DNA of 64,000 nt, taken from assembly GCF_932274485.2 (NCBI RefSeq), contig NC_065879.2, positions 91,135,459 through 91,199,458 on the forward strand, written 5' to 3'. Position 1 is the first letter of the stretch. Every line of letters starts with the position of its first letter. Below are positions 22,840 to 36,120 of the stretch, in pieces. The position numbers and the translations under genes are program-made. Below the pieces are notes generated by a model. That model saw only the letters and a program-made list of their open reading frames with translations, did not search any database and was not told the origin of the DNA. This DNA comes from Patella vulgata. Its lineage: Eukaryota; Mollusca; Gastropoda; Patellidae.

Positions 22840-23758
22840 CTAACCCTTTGAATTTGTAACAGGTAAGCAAAGTTTACAAAGAACGTGTCCAAATTCAAAT
22901 GGTACTGGTTGTCCTAGTTCCGTGTAAAGTCCGAGTTCAACCGTGTCTATGTAATGTTTGTTGACTGGAATATAATAGGGGTTGTCAAACGTTTTATATA
23001 CAGCCGATCCAAAGGGTTTAGCTAGATCCACCTGTATAGCTCGCAACAACGGTGCGCTTAACCGATCCTAAACCATAACCTTTCTGATACGGTGACCCCG
23101 TAAAAATTGGAAATCCGTCACCCGTTTGACTGAGGTAATAACGTCGTATCTTTGCATCGTCACACCTGTAGGGTTGTAGGCACGTCATTATTCGACCTTG
23201 CGCAAGTGCAGTTTACAAAGAACGTGTCCAAATTCAAATGGTACTGGTTGTCCTAGTTCCGTGTAAAGTCCGAGTTCAACCGTGTCTATGTAATGTTTGT
23301 TGACTGGAATATAATAGGGGTTGTCAAACGTTTTATATACAGCCGATCCAAAGGGGTTTAGCTAGATCCACCTGTATAGCTCGCAACAACGGTGCGCTTG
23401 TATCACCGACCAACTGATTTTCGATAATATCAGTGTAAATATAAATATTGTGAAAATTGGAATCTAAATCGACTTTTGTGTCACTTTTCACACTGCTTGT
23501 AAATTCATTCTCTTTCATAAACCCGAATATCCGGGCTAAATTCTTGGACAAATGGACTTTTCGACCGTCTCTTCCTAGGCGTAATAAGACATAACCCTCG
23601 GGATCTTTCACGATAGATAATGATGCCCCAACCTCCAACGTCGATTTATTGAAATGATTGATTATGTCGTGTCCAGTATCGTAGTAACCATCGGGTATTG
23701 AAAAACGTAAGCGATGCGGTCCCTCTATTTCCGTTTTACTATTAATGGGGCTGTTCAT
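22840..23758 (-). pseudogene. Polinton structural (penton/minor capsid-like) fossil, left arm
   Basis: Mirror of 36,481-37,399. The family signs are a start with LRFSIPDGYYDTGHDIINHF, then VHLSKNLARIFGF, then IYTDIIENQLVGDTSAPLLR, and an end block with YIPVNKHYIDTVELGLY and VPFEFGHVLCKL. From memory this resembles the adenovirus-penton-like or minor structural protein of Polintons and adintoviruses. The copy is broken, with a few breaks, and part of it is present twice. Confidence 0.6.
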
Positions 23759-25602
23759 ACTAATTATTCCGTTATAAAAGGACTGATTTGTGTCAGAAGT
23801 TTAAAATATCTAGAATCAATATACTGGGCTTTAATGTCGCCTATTATTCGACTACGTGGACGTACTCCGAAATGAGTGTACTACAAAAACCAAGGTCCTG
23901 TACCTTGAAAACGTAAATCTTGATGTCCTTAGAACAATCACTGGATTTTATAAAAGGACTGATTTGTGTCAGAAGTTTAAAATATCTAGAATCAATATAC
24001 TGGGCTTTAATGTTTCCTATTATTCGACTACGTGGACGTACTCCGAAATGAGTGTACTACAAAAACCAAGGTCCTGTACCTTGAAAACGTAAATCTTGAT
24101 GTCCTTAGAACAATCACTGGATTAGTGAGAGCTACATCTTATAACCTATCGTAAATTGCATCAGGGTTCACTTCGATTAAAATGAGACGGCGGCCCCATA
24201 AACTAACCCTGTTTTACGAAATGGCGAATTTAGAAATTCTCGTTTGCAATTGTCGAAATCATTTATTTATTTGGACATTTATTGTTTTAAAGAAAGAATT
24301 CATACTTTATTTTTTTTTTATTTTGGGGAATATTTTATACTTCTTGCCAAAATATTTTTAGACAAAACAAATTTTCAAATTGTGGAACCTTTGAAAACTA
24401 GTAGATGTCATTTAAATTTGACCCCCCCCCCCCCGGTCCCGCCCCTCACATGCGCACACACCCACAAACACCCAACACCCCATCACAGACTTTAACATCA
24501 ACACGAATAATATCTTTTCATGTTGTTTTATTATAAAATGTATATATTCCCCGCTACGGTCGTTTTTTTTTAAATTATGCATACCAATCTTACCCACCTT
24601 TATCTCAAAAATGATGATTAGAACGCTCCAGTACACATGTAATGGTGAAAAGACAGACAACCAGCACGAATAATACCTTTTCATGTTGTTTATTACAAAA
24701 TGTATATATTTCTTCCACGGTCGTTTATTTTTAAAAATATGCATACCAACCTTACTCTTTTTTCTCCTCAAAAATTGGTGATTAGAACGCTCCGTTACTC
24801 ATGTCATTGTTTTTTTGTCTTTATGTATTTTCATTATCTATTTGAACTCCCTTTTCAGCCCGAAACATGTAACTTATTATATTCTTGAAATATCACAAGT
24901 AAATGATATAGCCGCGTGTGCAACTATTATATCGTTTAGTTTCGAGTAATATTCATTTTGAGCTTTTTAAAGCATCCCCGTGAAAAAATATTATCTAAAA
25001 TACTTAATCATTCAATATTCCATTATTTTGAAAATAAAAACCACACAAAAAAAATGTTAAGGAAGCAAATTTCTGAGCGTTAATATCCCCGTGAATAATA
25101 TTATCTAAAATACTAAATCATTCGAGTTACCGTATATCCCCAAAACCTGTAAGAAATAAATTAATTGTTAATTATCATCCTAGTTTATACATGCAATGTG
25201 TTCATTTTAGTGTATTTCATACTTGGTCATTTTTGAGAGTAAATAGCAGTTTTATCAATAATGTTCTCAAATTGCATCAATCACACACCAAACGTCAATT
25301 GGGATTAGCTTATCAAACGGGGGGAAATTTGTTGCAATAAGAAATACCTATATTCGGACATTGATTTACTATAACATTAATACATCAGCAGTAACTATAA
25401 AAAACGTTAAAGGAGCTAAATCGCTAATATTTATGGGACCTAGAAATTGACAGAAATGGGTCGCAACGAATATAATAAGGTAATGTGAATGTATATAAAC
25501 TGATTTACATTCAATCGTTTCTGTTTTTACCGTAATTTCTAATCAGTTATGTTCGGCGAAATGCGCCAAAGTCTCAATTGAATAACGATCTTTAGCGTCT
25601 GG

Positions 25603-25824
25603 TTATTCCAGTCTAAACCGATGGTATTTATTGCGCATGCTCTCCATATAAGAATATAGCATTGACATGACTTGTGGAATATGTCTAGCCTCGGTCTTCG
25701 AGTCCCTTGTGCCAAATGGCAAATGTACCAATGGTAAAATGTTTCTTTTGTCTTGAATATTGGATATCAGAAGCTCATCTATTCCTTGTAAGATCACAAG
25801 ACCAATGCTGATTTGAATTGACAA
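25603..25824 (-). other. Unrecognised 73-codon frame in the Polinton arm (mirror 34,415-34,636 +)
   Basis: It contains LPFGTRDSKTEARHIPQ and a basic end (SMRNKYHRFRLE). Both arms keep the same frame, but recent duplication explains that. It is followed by a stop and has no motif I can name. It could be a remnant of a longer gene. Confidence 0.25.
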
Positions 25825-26213
25825 ATAATTCGTGTTTTCAATGTCGAAGATTTTGATGATATTGAGTTAGAGACTTAGCTACTTTAACAATAATTTTTGT
25901 AGATATGGAAAAAAAAGATATTGATCACATAGAAATACCAAATTTTTTTTAAAGATATGGAAAAAGATGTTGATCACATAAAAATACCAAATTTATATTC
26001 CATAAATGGTAGATGTAGACATTAAACATACATTATGCAAGGGCTATATCTCCCTATTGCAGGACTTCCTTTAGGCCTGAAATGTTTTCTAAATTATTAA
26101 TTAGACATTAATTAACTGATCCAAGGCCATAATTAACTGATCCAAGGCCATAATCAACTCTCGATTGCTTCGGATTTCTCAGATATTAAATAGATTAGAA
26201 CGGTTCAGCCATA

Positions 26214-26882
26214 TTTTAATGGCTGCAATTATTGCAACGTCTTGTCAAACCTTCAAAGGCTAATATCTTCTCTCGCAATAGAGTAATTGGAATGAAAATT
26301 TCAAATTATTCACTTTACATTATCTATTGTCGAACTATTATAGCAAGAATGGCTAGCTCTTTATCGAAATCTTACATACTGTATCTTTAAGTTAAAGATA
26401 AAAGTTACAAGTTTGTTTTTATATGAAATTTTACAATTTTATAATAATCTACCGGAAATATACATAACAGGGATAAAGCATAACGTTTCCACGATATAAT
26501 AACCATGAATGTAAGTGAATAAACAACAAACAACACTTCAAAATTCATTTTAATGGCTGCAATTATTGCAACGTCTTGTCAAACCTTCAAAGGCTAATAT
26601 CTTCTCTCGCAATAGAGTAATTGGAATGAAAATTTCAAATTATTCACTTTACATTATCTATTGTCGAACTATTATAGCAAGAATGGCTAGCTCTTTATCG
26701 AAATCTTACATACTGTATCTTTAAGTTAAAGATAAAAGTTACAAGTTTGTTTTTATATGAAATTTTACAATTTTATAATAATCTACCGGAAATATACATA
26801 ACAGGGATAAAGCATAACGTTTCCACGATATAATAACCATGAATGTAAGTGAATAAACAACAAACAACACTTCAAAATTCAT
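26214..26882 (+). repeat. 334-bp tandem duplication in the left arm (mirror 33,357-34,025)
   Basis: TTTTAATGGCTGCAATTATT through the block ending CACTTCAAAATTCAT occurs twice in succession, almost without change. The duplication is present in both arms, so it predates palindrome formation or was copied with it. Confidence 0.85.
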
Positions 26883-28044
26883 ACGTTCATGGAAAAATCT
26901 TACCAATCGGTGCATAGATACGATAAGCATTCATTAAAAATCACAGAGAATATAAAATATGTGACTGGACAAAAATATTACTATATGATATATATGTCCA
27001 GACTGAAAAATCTCTGTTCAGACTGATATAATAAAATATCTGCAGTTTATAGGGAACTCTGTAAGATGCACATAAGTATATACCACTGTTTTATTTCGAA
27101 CAAGTATAAAAACATTTCATTGGAGAGATTAAACATTATTGACATAGATTTATAATGATGTTTAGTTATTTTCGAAAGATATTTACTCGTGAAGTAAGGT
27201 TTGTTAAATAATCTCTTCAGTGTTTAATCAATTGTAACGGTGATTTTCCGAGTTGTTTGACTTGAACTGTGAATGTTAAATATGTTTTGTACTAGACAAT
27301 GTAACGGCATATATATACATTTCGATAATTGCACTTTTATTAAAGTTCAAATGTTCGGGGTGCATATTCCATATGTCGTGAATGCGGCGAGGAAAATGAT
27401 GCATGCCTATTTTTTAAGTCTTCATAATAAACCATCTAGAAACCTCAATTTAAAGCCGGAAATCAGCTGTATCGCGTTATGGGGAATGGAAGTAATTGTA
27501 TAAGGTATTAGACAGGGAAAGATTTGTCAATGAATGTCGGTGAAGGGGAAATTTCCAAATAATGTTTAACCCGTTTCATATAAGTTGTGAATAAAAGGGG
27601 TAGCTTATTCCAAACCATATAGCTCATATTGTCTTGATCATCCCTATGTGCGTAAATAATCATCTAATAATGTGTTTAAGTAAATATAGCCTCATGCAAC
27701 AGAATGACCATATGTTCAGATAGGGAAAAATGCCTCTTCAGACTAAAATATCTGCAGTTTTGCAGAACGACGAAGTCCAGTTAAGTTTATCCACGTAAAA
27801 GTAACTCCATCTCGACAAATAACGACACCCCAGTTTGAAAGGTATATTATTTGTGTGCTGGTGATATCAAATGGAAGTACTAAAATGGCTGAAGTATGTC
27901 GAATGTACAACCGTCTGTTATCAACACAATGACGACAGGGTATTCCCTTATAGTAGTAAACCAAGCATCCATTTTTTTAAATGCAGTTAAGCCCCCCCCC
28001 CCTTATTATATAATCTGTTACTCTAATGAACTTTTAAAAAAAAC

Positions 28045-28435
28045 CGAAAAAAAAACCGAAGAATTAATTTATAAAATTAAAAATGAAATTATAAAATTAA
28101 AAATGAATTTATAAGATTAAAATTGAATTTATAAAATTGTAAATGAATGTCATTATAAAATTGAAAATGAATTTATAAAATTAAAAATGAATTTATAAAC
28201 TTAAAAATGAATTTATAAAATTAAAAATGAATTTATAAAATCAAAAATGAATTTATAAAGTTAAAAATGAATTTACAAAATTGAAAACAAATTTACAAAA
28301 ATAAAAATTATTCTACAAATTTAATTTATTTCTTTTTTTTTAAATTGAGGATTATTTTCCAAAATTAAAAATTATTTTCCAAAATTAAAAATTATTTTCC
28401 AAAATCAAAAATTATTTTCCAAAATTTCGATTTCC
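28045..28435. repeat. AT-rich minisatellite, left arm
   Basis: Units of about 20 bp, AAAATGAATTTATAAAATTA followed by AAATTATTTTCCAAAATTAA. Four of the second type are counted here against six in the mirror copy. Confidence 0.8.
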
Positions 28436-28812
28436 ATACTCCCCATGGCAATACAATCTTTTGTTCTTCAAGTGCTGACAGAATCTATTTTTCACTGTCA
28501 GAGCATCTTAAATATGGAATAATCTTCTAGATACACACTTAGTCTTCGTTGTGTCATTAGTAACAATAAACAAATTGGAGGGGTGGGGGGGGCAAGAAAA
28601 CTAACAAAATTCATACTTTCAAATGAAATCTTTATTATACACATTACGGTATCAGAAATTTAAAATCGAAAAGATTATGACGAATACATATATATTTATA
28701 TATATATATAAACAACATATTAACCATGCCAGTATGACAAAATGTGTATTGTTTTCAATACGTTTTAGGTATGCCACTCTAGAATTTCGTTGGATTTCGT
28801 AATGGGGTTTTA

Positions 28813-29527
28813 TTATCTTTCGATGACTTGTTGTCGCAGAATCTCCATTTTAAGTTTATGTTCATTCACGATAGCATTGATCTTAGCATTTAACAATGCC
28901 AGTCTTAAATCATGCGCAGATGTCCTATTATTTACACTGAATGGTTCGGAAATGATGTCGAGTGGTTGCTGACTGATTACATTCGGATCTACATTACCAC
29001 CGTGGCGACCGCCACAGTATTCAGTATTATCTGAAAAAAGAAAATATCCAAATAGTTTAGTCTAACAAGGACATATCAATATTTTAATTATGTGAATAAT
29101 TTATGTTGTTGCAATGTATCTAAATCTTTCAAGCAAAAAACAACGTATCCACCGATGCATCTAATGTGTCGTTTTAACATAGTATAGTGTTTTAAGTGGC
29201 TTTTAATTACTTACCAAAAGAAGCCCCATTTTTTACGCTTTCACCCGGCCTTTTCTTTGAAGTTCTTGTTAGCTTCATTTCGTTTCTTTTAAGATGACGC
29301 CAGTAATTCTTTAATTGAGTCGAACTTCTAACAGGGAAATTTGGCTGTGCACAGAAACGTTTTTCAATTTCTTTCCAAGCCTGTTCTTTGAGAGAAACCG
29401 ATTCTGATACATCCCTTCGCTTATTATCAATTATATTTAGGAATTCTTTTACCACTGTCAATAGGAATTGTTTCTCGAAATCTGTCATTGAAGGTGAGCG
29501 ACTTTTTGGGGTATCCATCACGTACAA
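28813..29527 (-). CDS. Myb/SANT-like DNA-binding protein (left arm copy)
   Basis: Mirror of 30,673-31,387: first block 29,207-29,527, second block 28,813-29,030. The translated first blocks of the two arms are identical. It is co-oriented with and downstream of the BIR gene on the - strand (237 bp apart), while the right copy is divergent from BIR, so the BIR gene shares an arrangement with both copies. Confidence 0.75.
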
Positions 29528-29763
29528 ATTATGTCTGTTGTACTGAGAAAACTTATCACAACTCTACTTTATAAATAATCACAATAATACAATAATAGAA
29601 GCATTGCAAAAGAAATTGGCCAGATTATAGTACAAACGGTAGTTGTGTACAATATACACAAGATCTGCTACGTCACACAACGTCTTTCAATGCGACTTTT
29701 CCGACAACGATACCATTTCGTCCACGCCGTCAGTTATTTCGCTAGGACAAATTTTGTGGTAAT

Positions 29764-30267
29764 TCACTGTTTAAACAAATAAGCTTCGAAATCAAGTGTT
29801 TTGGCTGACATGTTGTCTATATCCCACTGTTTGACTTTATCTTCTTTGCAATTCCACTCTGTCAGGAATAAATAAGATCTACCCATACTATCAATATAGC
29901 TAAAGTCGGCTTTCTTAGCAGCGTCAATACATTCGGCTTTACACTTGTACAACACACGGGAATGTGCCAACTGGATGACTTTTCCATCTAGTATTCCTTT
30001 GTATTCCCATCGGTAACCACCACCCAAAGACCCTTTAATCATTCTCATATAGGGGCAGTTTGGTTTATATTTAGCATGTTCGTGGAATGGATCGTCGAAT
30101 GGCTTCCAATCCTTCAATATCAATTTACAACTGAAACACTGCACACGACCATTATCCCCGAAATAAACAAATCCGGATTCACTTAACTTGTAAGGTGATG
30201 GATGAACATGGGTCCATTGGTTGTCAAACGTGGCTAGACGATTATTATACTCAATGTACTCAGACAT
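29764..30267 (-). CDS. Single-BIR protein (inhibitor-of-apoptosis type), 167 aa
   Basis: An intact frame of 167 codons. Residues 9-76 form a BIR domain: RLATFDNQW, LSESGFVYFGDNGRVQCFSC, then DDPFHEHAKYKPNCPY. The zinc ligands C-x2-C, H (in EHA) and C seven residues later are present, as are the conserved Gly and Trp. The C-terminal 90 residues (EYKGILDGKVIQLAH to AYLFKQ) have no RING or CARD signature that I recognise. BIR proteins bind caspases or regulate cell division, and viruses and Polinton/adintovirus relatives are known to carry them as anti-apoptotic genes. It is the only gene in the single-copy centre and is divergent from the right-arm SANT gene at 30,673. The stop codon lies at the arm boundary. 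Possibly captured from a host. Confidence 0.88.
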   Translation of the reverse strand: MSEYIEYNNRLATFDNQWTHVHPSPYKLSESGFVYFGDNGRVQCFSCKLILKDWKPFDDPFHEHAKYKPNCPYMRMIKGSLGGGYRWEYKGILDGKVIQLAHSRVLYKCKAECIDAAKKADFSYIDSMGRSYLFLTEWNCKEDKVKQWDIDNMSAKTLDFEAYLFKQ

Positions 30268-30672
30268 GACCGTCTAGTAATGATGCTTGGTGTGGTGTGT
30301 GTGGTGTGTATGGCTGTGTGTATGGTGTATATCGGGGCCAAACATCTGAAGGTACAATTACCACAAAATTTGTCCTAGCGAAATACCTGATGGGTGTGTG
30401 TATGGTGTATATTGGGGCCAAACATCTGAAGATACAATTACCACAAAAATTTTTCTAGCGAAATAACTGACGGCGTGGACGAAATGGTATCGTTGTCGGA
30501 AAAGTCGCATTGAAAGACGTTGTGTGACGTAGCAGATCTTGTGTATATTGTACACAACTACCGTTTGTACTATAATCTGGCCAATTTCTTTTGCAATGCT
30601 TCTATTATTGTATTATTGTGATTATTTATAAAGTAGAGTTGTGATAAGTTTTCTCAGTACAACAGACATAAT

Positions 30673-31387
30673 TTGTACGTGATGGATACCCCAAAAAGTC
30701 GCTCACCTTCAATGACAGATTTCGAGAAACAATTCCTATTGACAGTGGTAAAAGAATTCCTAAATATAATTGATAATAAGCGAAGGGATGTATCAGAATC
30801 GGTTTCTCTCAAAGAACAGGCTTGGAAAGAAATTGAAAAACGTTTCTGTGCACAGCCAAATTTCCCTGTTAGAAGTTCGACTCAATTAAAGAATTACTGG
30901 CGTCATCTTAAAAGAAACGAAATGAAGCTAACAAGAACTTCAAAGAAAAGGCCGGGTGAAAGCGTAAAAAATGGGGCTTCTTTTGGTAAGTAATTAAAAG
31001 CCACTTAAAACACTATACTATGTTAAAACGACACATTAGATGCATCGGTGGATACGTTGTTTTTTGCTTGAAAGATTTAGATACATTGCAACAACATAAA
31101 TTATTCACATAATTAAAATATTGATATGTCCTTGTTAGACTAAACTATTTGGATATTTTCTTTTTTCAGATAATACTGAATACTGTGGCGGTCGCCACGG
31201 TGGTAATGTAGATACGAATGTAATCAGTCAGCAACCACTCGACATCATTTCCGAACCATTCAGTGTAAATAATAGGACATCTGCGCATGATTTAAGACTG
31301 GCATTGTTAAATGCTAAGATCAATGCTATCGTGAATGAACATAAACTTAAAATGGAGATTCTGCGACAACAAGTCATCGAAAGATAA
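30673..31387 (+). CDS. Myb/SANT-like DNA-binding protein with a C-terminal coiled coil (right arm)
   Basis: The first block (30,673-30,985) encodes a Myb/SANT-like trihelix: SPSMTDFEKQFLLTVV, then AWKEIEKRFCAQP, then RSSTQLKNYWRHLKR, as in the MSANTD3/FSBP-like family. It ends at a consensus donor (GTAAGT). A second block (31,170-31,387) follows TTTCTTTTTTCAG and encodes a short tail with a probable coiled coil (LRLALLNAKINAIVNEHKLK) before a stop. An intron is unusual for Polinton genes and suggests capture from a host or another transposon; this family also partners transposases in Harbinger elements. It probably binds DNA, perhaps the element's ends. The mirror copy at 28,813-29,527 is identical in the first block. 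Confidence 0.75.
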
Positions 31388-31759
31388 TAAAACCCCATTA
31401 CGAAATCCAACGAAATTCTAGAGTGGCATACCTAAAACGTATTGAAAACAATACACATTTTGTCATACTGGCATGGTTAATATGTTGTTTATATATATAT
31501 ATAAATATATATGTATTCGTCATAATCTTTTCGATTTTAAATTTCTGATACCGTAATGTGTATAATAAAGATTTCATTTGAAAGTATGAATTTTGTTAGT
31601 TTTCTTGCCCCCCCACCCCTCCAATTTGTTTATTGTTACTAATGACACAACGAAGACTAAGTGTGTATCTAGAAGATTATTCCATATTTAAGATGCTCTG
31701 ACAGTGAAAAATAGATTCTGTCAGCACTTGAAGAACAAAAGATTGTATTGCCATGGGGA

Positions 31760-32195
31760 GTATGGAAATCGAAATTTTGGAAAATAATTTTTGATTTTGG
31801 AAAATAATTTTTAATTTTGGAAAATAATTTTTAATTTTGGAAAATAATTTTAAATTTTGGAAAATAATTTTTAATTTTGGAAAATAATCCTCAATTTAAA
31901 AAAAAAGAAATAAATTAAATTTGTAGAATAATTTTTATTTTTGTAAATTTGTTTTCAATTTTGTAAATTCATTTTTAACTTTATAAATTCATTTTTGATT
32001 TTATAAATTCATTTTTAATTTTATAAATTCATTTTTAAGTTTATAAATTCATTTTTAATTTTATAAATTCATTTTCAATTTTATAATGACATTCATTTAC
32101 AATTTTATAAATTCAATTTTAATCTTATAAATTCATTTTTAATTTTATAATTTCATTTTTAATTTTATAAATTAATTCTTCGGTTTTTTTTTCGG
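31760..32195. repeat. AT-rich minisatellite, right arm (two more units)
   Basis: Mirror of 28,045-28,435 with two extra TTTTGGAAAATAATTTTTAA-type units. The shift in mirror coordinate sums (60,239 outside, 60,200 inside) confirms a 39-bp difference. Confidence 0.8.
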
Positions 32196-35100
32196 TTTTT
32201 TTTAAAAGTTCATTAGAGTAACAGATTATATAATAAGGGGGGGGGGGCTTAACTGCATTTAAAAAAATGGATGCTTGGTTTACTACTATAAGGGAATACC
32301 CTGTCGTCATTGTGTTGATAACAGACGGTTGTACATTCGACATACTTCAGCCATTTTAGTACTTCCATTTGATATCACCAGCACACAAATAATATACCTT
32401 TCAAACTGGGGTGTCGTTATTTGTCGAGATGGAGTTACTTTTACGTGGATAAACTTAACTGGACTTCGTCGTTCTGCAAAACTGCAGATATTTTAGTCTG
32501 AAGAGGCATTTTTCCCTATCTGAACATATGGTCATTCTGTTGCATGAGGCTATATTTACTTAAACACATTATTAGATGATTATTTACGCACATAGGGATG
32601 ATCAAGACAATATGAGCTATATGGTTTGGAATAAGCTACCCCTTTTATTCACAACTTATATGAAACGGGTTAAACATTATTTGGAAATTTCCCCTTCACC
32701 GACATTCATTGACAAATCTTTCCCTGTCTAATACCTTATACAATTACTTCCATTCCCCATAACGCGATACAGCTGATTTCCGGCTTTAAATTGAGGTTTC
32801 TAGATGGTTTATTATGAAGACTTAAAAAATAGGCATGCATCATTTTCCTCGCCGCATTCACGACATATGGAATATGCACCCCGAACATTTGAACTTTAAT
32901 AAAAGTGCAATTATCGAAATGTATATATATGCCGTTACATTGTCTAGTACAAAACATATTTAACATTCACAGTTCAAGTCAAACAACTCGGAAAATCACC
33001 GTTACAATTGATTAAACACTGAAGAGATTATTTAACAAACCTTACTTCACGAGTAAATATCTTTCGAAAATAACTAAACATCATTATAAATCTATGTCAA
33101 TAATGTTTAATCTCTCCAATGAAATGTTTTTATACTTGTTCGAAATAAAACAGTGGTATATACTTATGTGCATCTTACAGAGTTCCCTATAAACTGCAGA
33201 TATTTTATTATATCAGTCTGAACAGAGATTTTTCAGTCTGGACATATATATCATATAGTAATATTTTTGTCCAGTCACATATTTTATATTCTCTGTGATT
33301 TTTAATGAATGCTTATCGTATCTATGCACCGATTGGTAAGATTTTTCCATGAACGTATGAATTTTGAAGTGTTGTTTGTTGTTTATTCACTTACATTCAT
33401 GGTTATTATATCGTGGAAACGTTATGCTTTATCCCTGTTATGTATATTTCCGGTAGATTATTATAAAATTGTAAAATTTCATATAAAAACAAACTTGTAA
33501 CTTTTATCTTTAACTTAAAGATACAGTATGTAAGATTTCGATAAAGAGCTAGCCATTCTTGCTATAATAGTTCGACAATAGATAATGTAAAGTGAATAAT
33601 TTGAAATTTTCATTCCAATTACTCTATTGCGAGAGAAGATATTAGCCTTTGAAGGTTTGACAAGACGTTGCAATAATTGCAGCCATTAAAATGAATTTTG
33701 AAGTGTTGTTTGTTGTTTATTCACTTACATTCATGGTTATTATATCGTGGAAACGTTATGCTTTATCCCTGTTATGTATATTTCCGGTAGATTATTATAA
33801 AATTGTAAAATTTCATATAAAAACAAACTTGTAACTTTTATCTTTAACTTAAAGATACAGTATGTAAGATTTCGATAAAGAGCTAGCCATTCTTGCTATA
33901 ATAGTTCGACAATAGATAATGTAAAGTGAATAATTTGAAATTTTCATTCCAATTACTCTATTGCGAGAGAAGATATTAGCCTTTGAAGGTTTGACAAGAC
34001 GTTGCAATAATTGCAGCCATTAAAATATGGCTGAACCGTTCTAATCTATTTAATATCTGAGAAATCCGAAGCAATCGAGAGTTGATTATGGCCTTGGATC
34101 AGTTAATTATGGCCTTGGATCAGTTAATTAATGTCTAATTAATAATTTAGAAAACATTTCAGGCCTAAAGGAAGTCCTGCAATAGGGAGATATAGCCCTT
34201 GCATAATGTATGTTTAATGTCTACATCTACCATTTATGGAATATAAATTTGGTATTTTTATGTGATCAACATCTTTTTCCATATCTTTAAAAAAAATTTG
34301 GTATTTCTATGTGATCAATATCTTTTTTTTCCATATCTACAAAAATTATTGTTAAAGTAGCTAAGTCTCTAACTCAATATCATCAAAATCTTCGACATTG
34401 AAAACACGAATTATTTGTCAATTCAAATCAGCATTGGTCTTGTGATCTTACAAGGAATAGATGAGCTTCTGATATCCAATATTCAAGACAAAAGAAACAT
34501 TTTACCATTGGTACATTTGCCATTTGGCACAAGGGACTCGAAGACCGAGGCTAGACATATTCCACAAGTCATGTCAATGCTATATTCTTATATGGAGAGC
34601 ATGCGCAATAAATACCATCGGTTTAGACTGGAATAACCAGACGCTAAAGATCGTTATTCAATTGAGACTTTGGCGCATTTCGCCGAACATAACTGATTAG
34701 AAATTACGGTAAAAACAGAAACGATTGAATGTAAATCAGTTTATATACATTCACATTACCTTATTATATTCGTTGCGACCCATTTCTGTCAATTTCTAGG
34801 TCCCATAAATATTAGCGATTTAGCTCCTTTAACGTTTTTTATAGTTACTGCTGATGTATTAATGTTATAGTAAATCAATGTCCGAATATAGGTATTTCTT
34901 ATTGCAACAAATTTCCCCCCGTTTGATAAGCTAATCCCAATTGACGTTTGGTGTGTGATTGATGCAATTTGAGAACATTATTGATAAAACTGCTATTTAC
35001 TCTCAAAAATGACCAAGTATGAAATACACTAAAATGAACACATTGCATGTATAAACTAGGATGATAATTAACAATTAATTTATTTCTTACAGGTTTTGGG

Positions 35101-36120
35101 GATATACGGTAACTCGAATGATTTAGTATTTTAGATAATATTATTCACGGGGATATTAACGCTCAGAAATTTGCTTCCTTAACATTTTTTTTGTGTGGTT
35201 TTTATTTTCAAAATAATGGAATATTGAATGATTAAGTATTTTAGATAATATTTTTTCACGGGGATGCTTTAAAAAGCTCAAAATGAATATTACTCGAAAC
35301 TAAACGATATAATAGTTGCACACGCGGCTATATCATTTACTTGTGATATTTCAAGAATATAATAAGTTACATGTTTCGGGCTGAAAAGGGAGTTCAAATA
35401 GATAATGAAAATACATAAAGACAAAAAAACAATGACATGAGTAACGGAGCGTTCTAATCACCAATTTTTGAGGAGAAAAAAGAGTAAGGTTGGTATGCAT
35501 ATTTTTAAAAATAAACGACCGTGGAAGAAATATATACATTTTGTAATAAACAACATGAAAAGGTATTATTCGTGCTGGTTGTCTGTCTTTTCACCATTAC
35601 ATGTGTACTGGAGCGTTCTAATCATCATTTTTGAGATAAAGGTGGGTAAGATTGTTATGCATAATTTAAAAAAAAACGACCGTAGCGGGGAATATATACA
35701 TTTTATAATAAAACAACATGAAAAGATATTATTCGTGTTGATGTTAAAGTCTGTGATGGGGTGTTGGGTGTTTGTGGGTGTGTGCGCATGTGAGGGGCGG
35801 GACCGGGGGGGGGGGGGTCAAATTTAAATGACATCTACTAGTTTTCAAAGGTTCCACAATTTGAAAATTTGTTTTGTCTAAAAATATTTTGGCAAGAAGT
35901 ATAAAATATTCCCCAAAATAAAAAAAAAATAAAGTATGAATTCTTTCTTTAAAACAATAAATGTCCAAATAAATAAATGATTTCGACAATTGCAAACGAG
36001 AATTTCTAAATTCGCCATTTCGTAAAACAGGGTTAGTTTATGGGGCCGCCGTCTCATTTTAATCGAAGTGAACCCTGATGCAATTTACGATAGGTTATAA
36101 GATGTAGCTCTCACTAATCC

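Larger units (their letters stand above)
22033..29764 (+). repeat. Left arm of the Polinton palindrome (7,732 bp)
   Basis: Reverse complement of 30,437-38,205 over its whole length. Position x here corresponds to 60,239-x for the outer part. The arms differ by a few substitutions (for example in the termini and near 22,300 and 24,570), by homopolymer lengths, and by about 39 bp of minisatellite. Confidence 0.92.

Noticed and set aside
24412-24771. 119-codon open frame in the left arm (mirror 35,468-35,827)
   Set aside because: Low-complexity translation with no domain, overlapping opposite-strand frames and C/G runs; probably noncoding.
28045-28435. CRISPR-like regular repeats
   Set aside because: Units of about 20 bp are contiguous and AT-rich without unique spacers, in eukaryotic DNA; this is a minisatellite.
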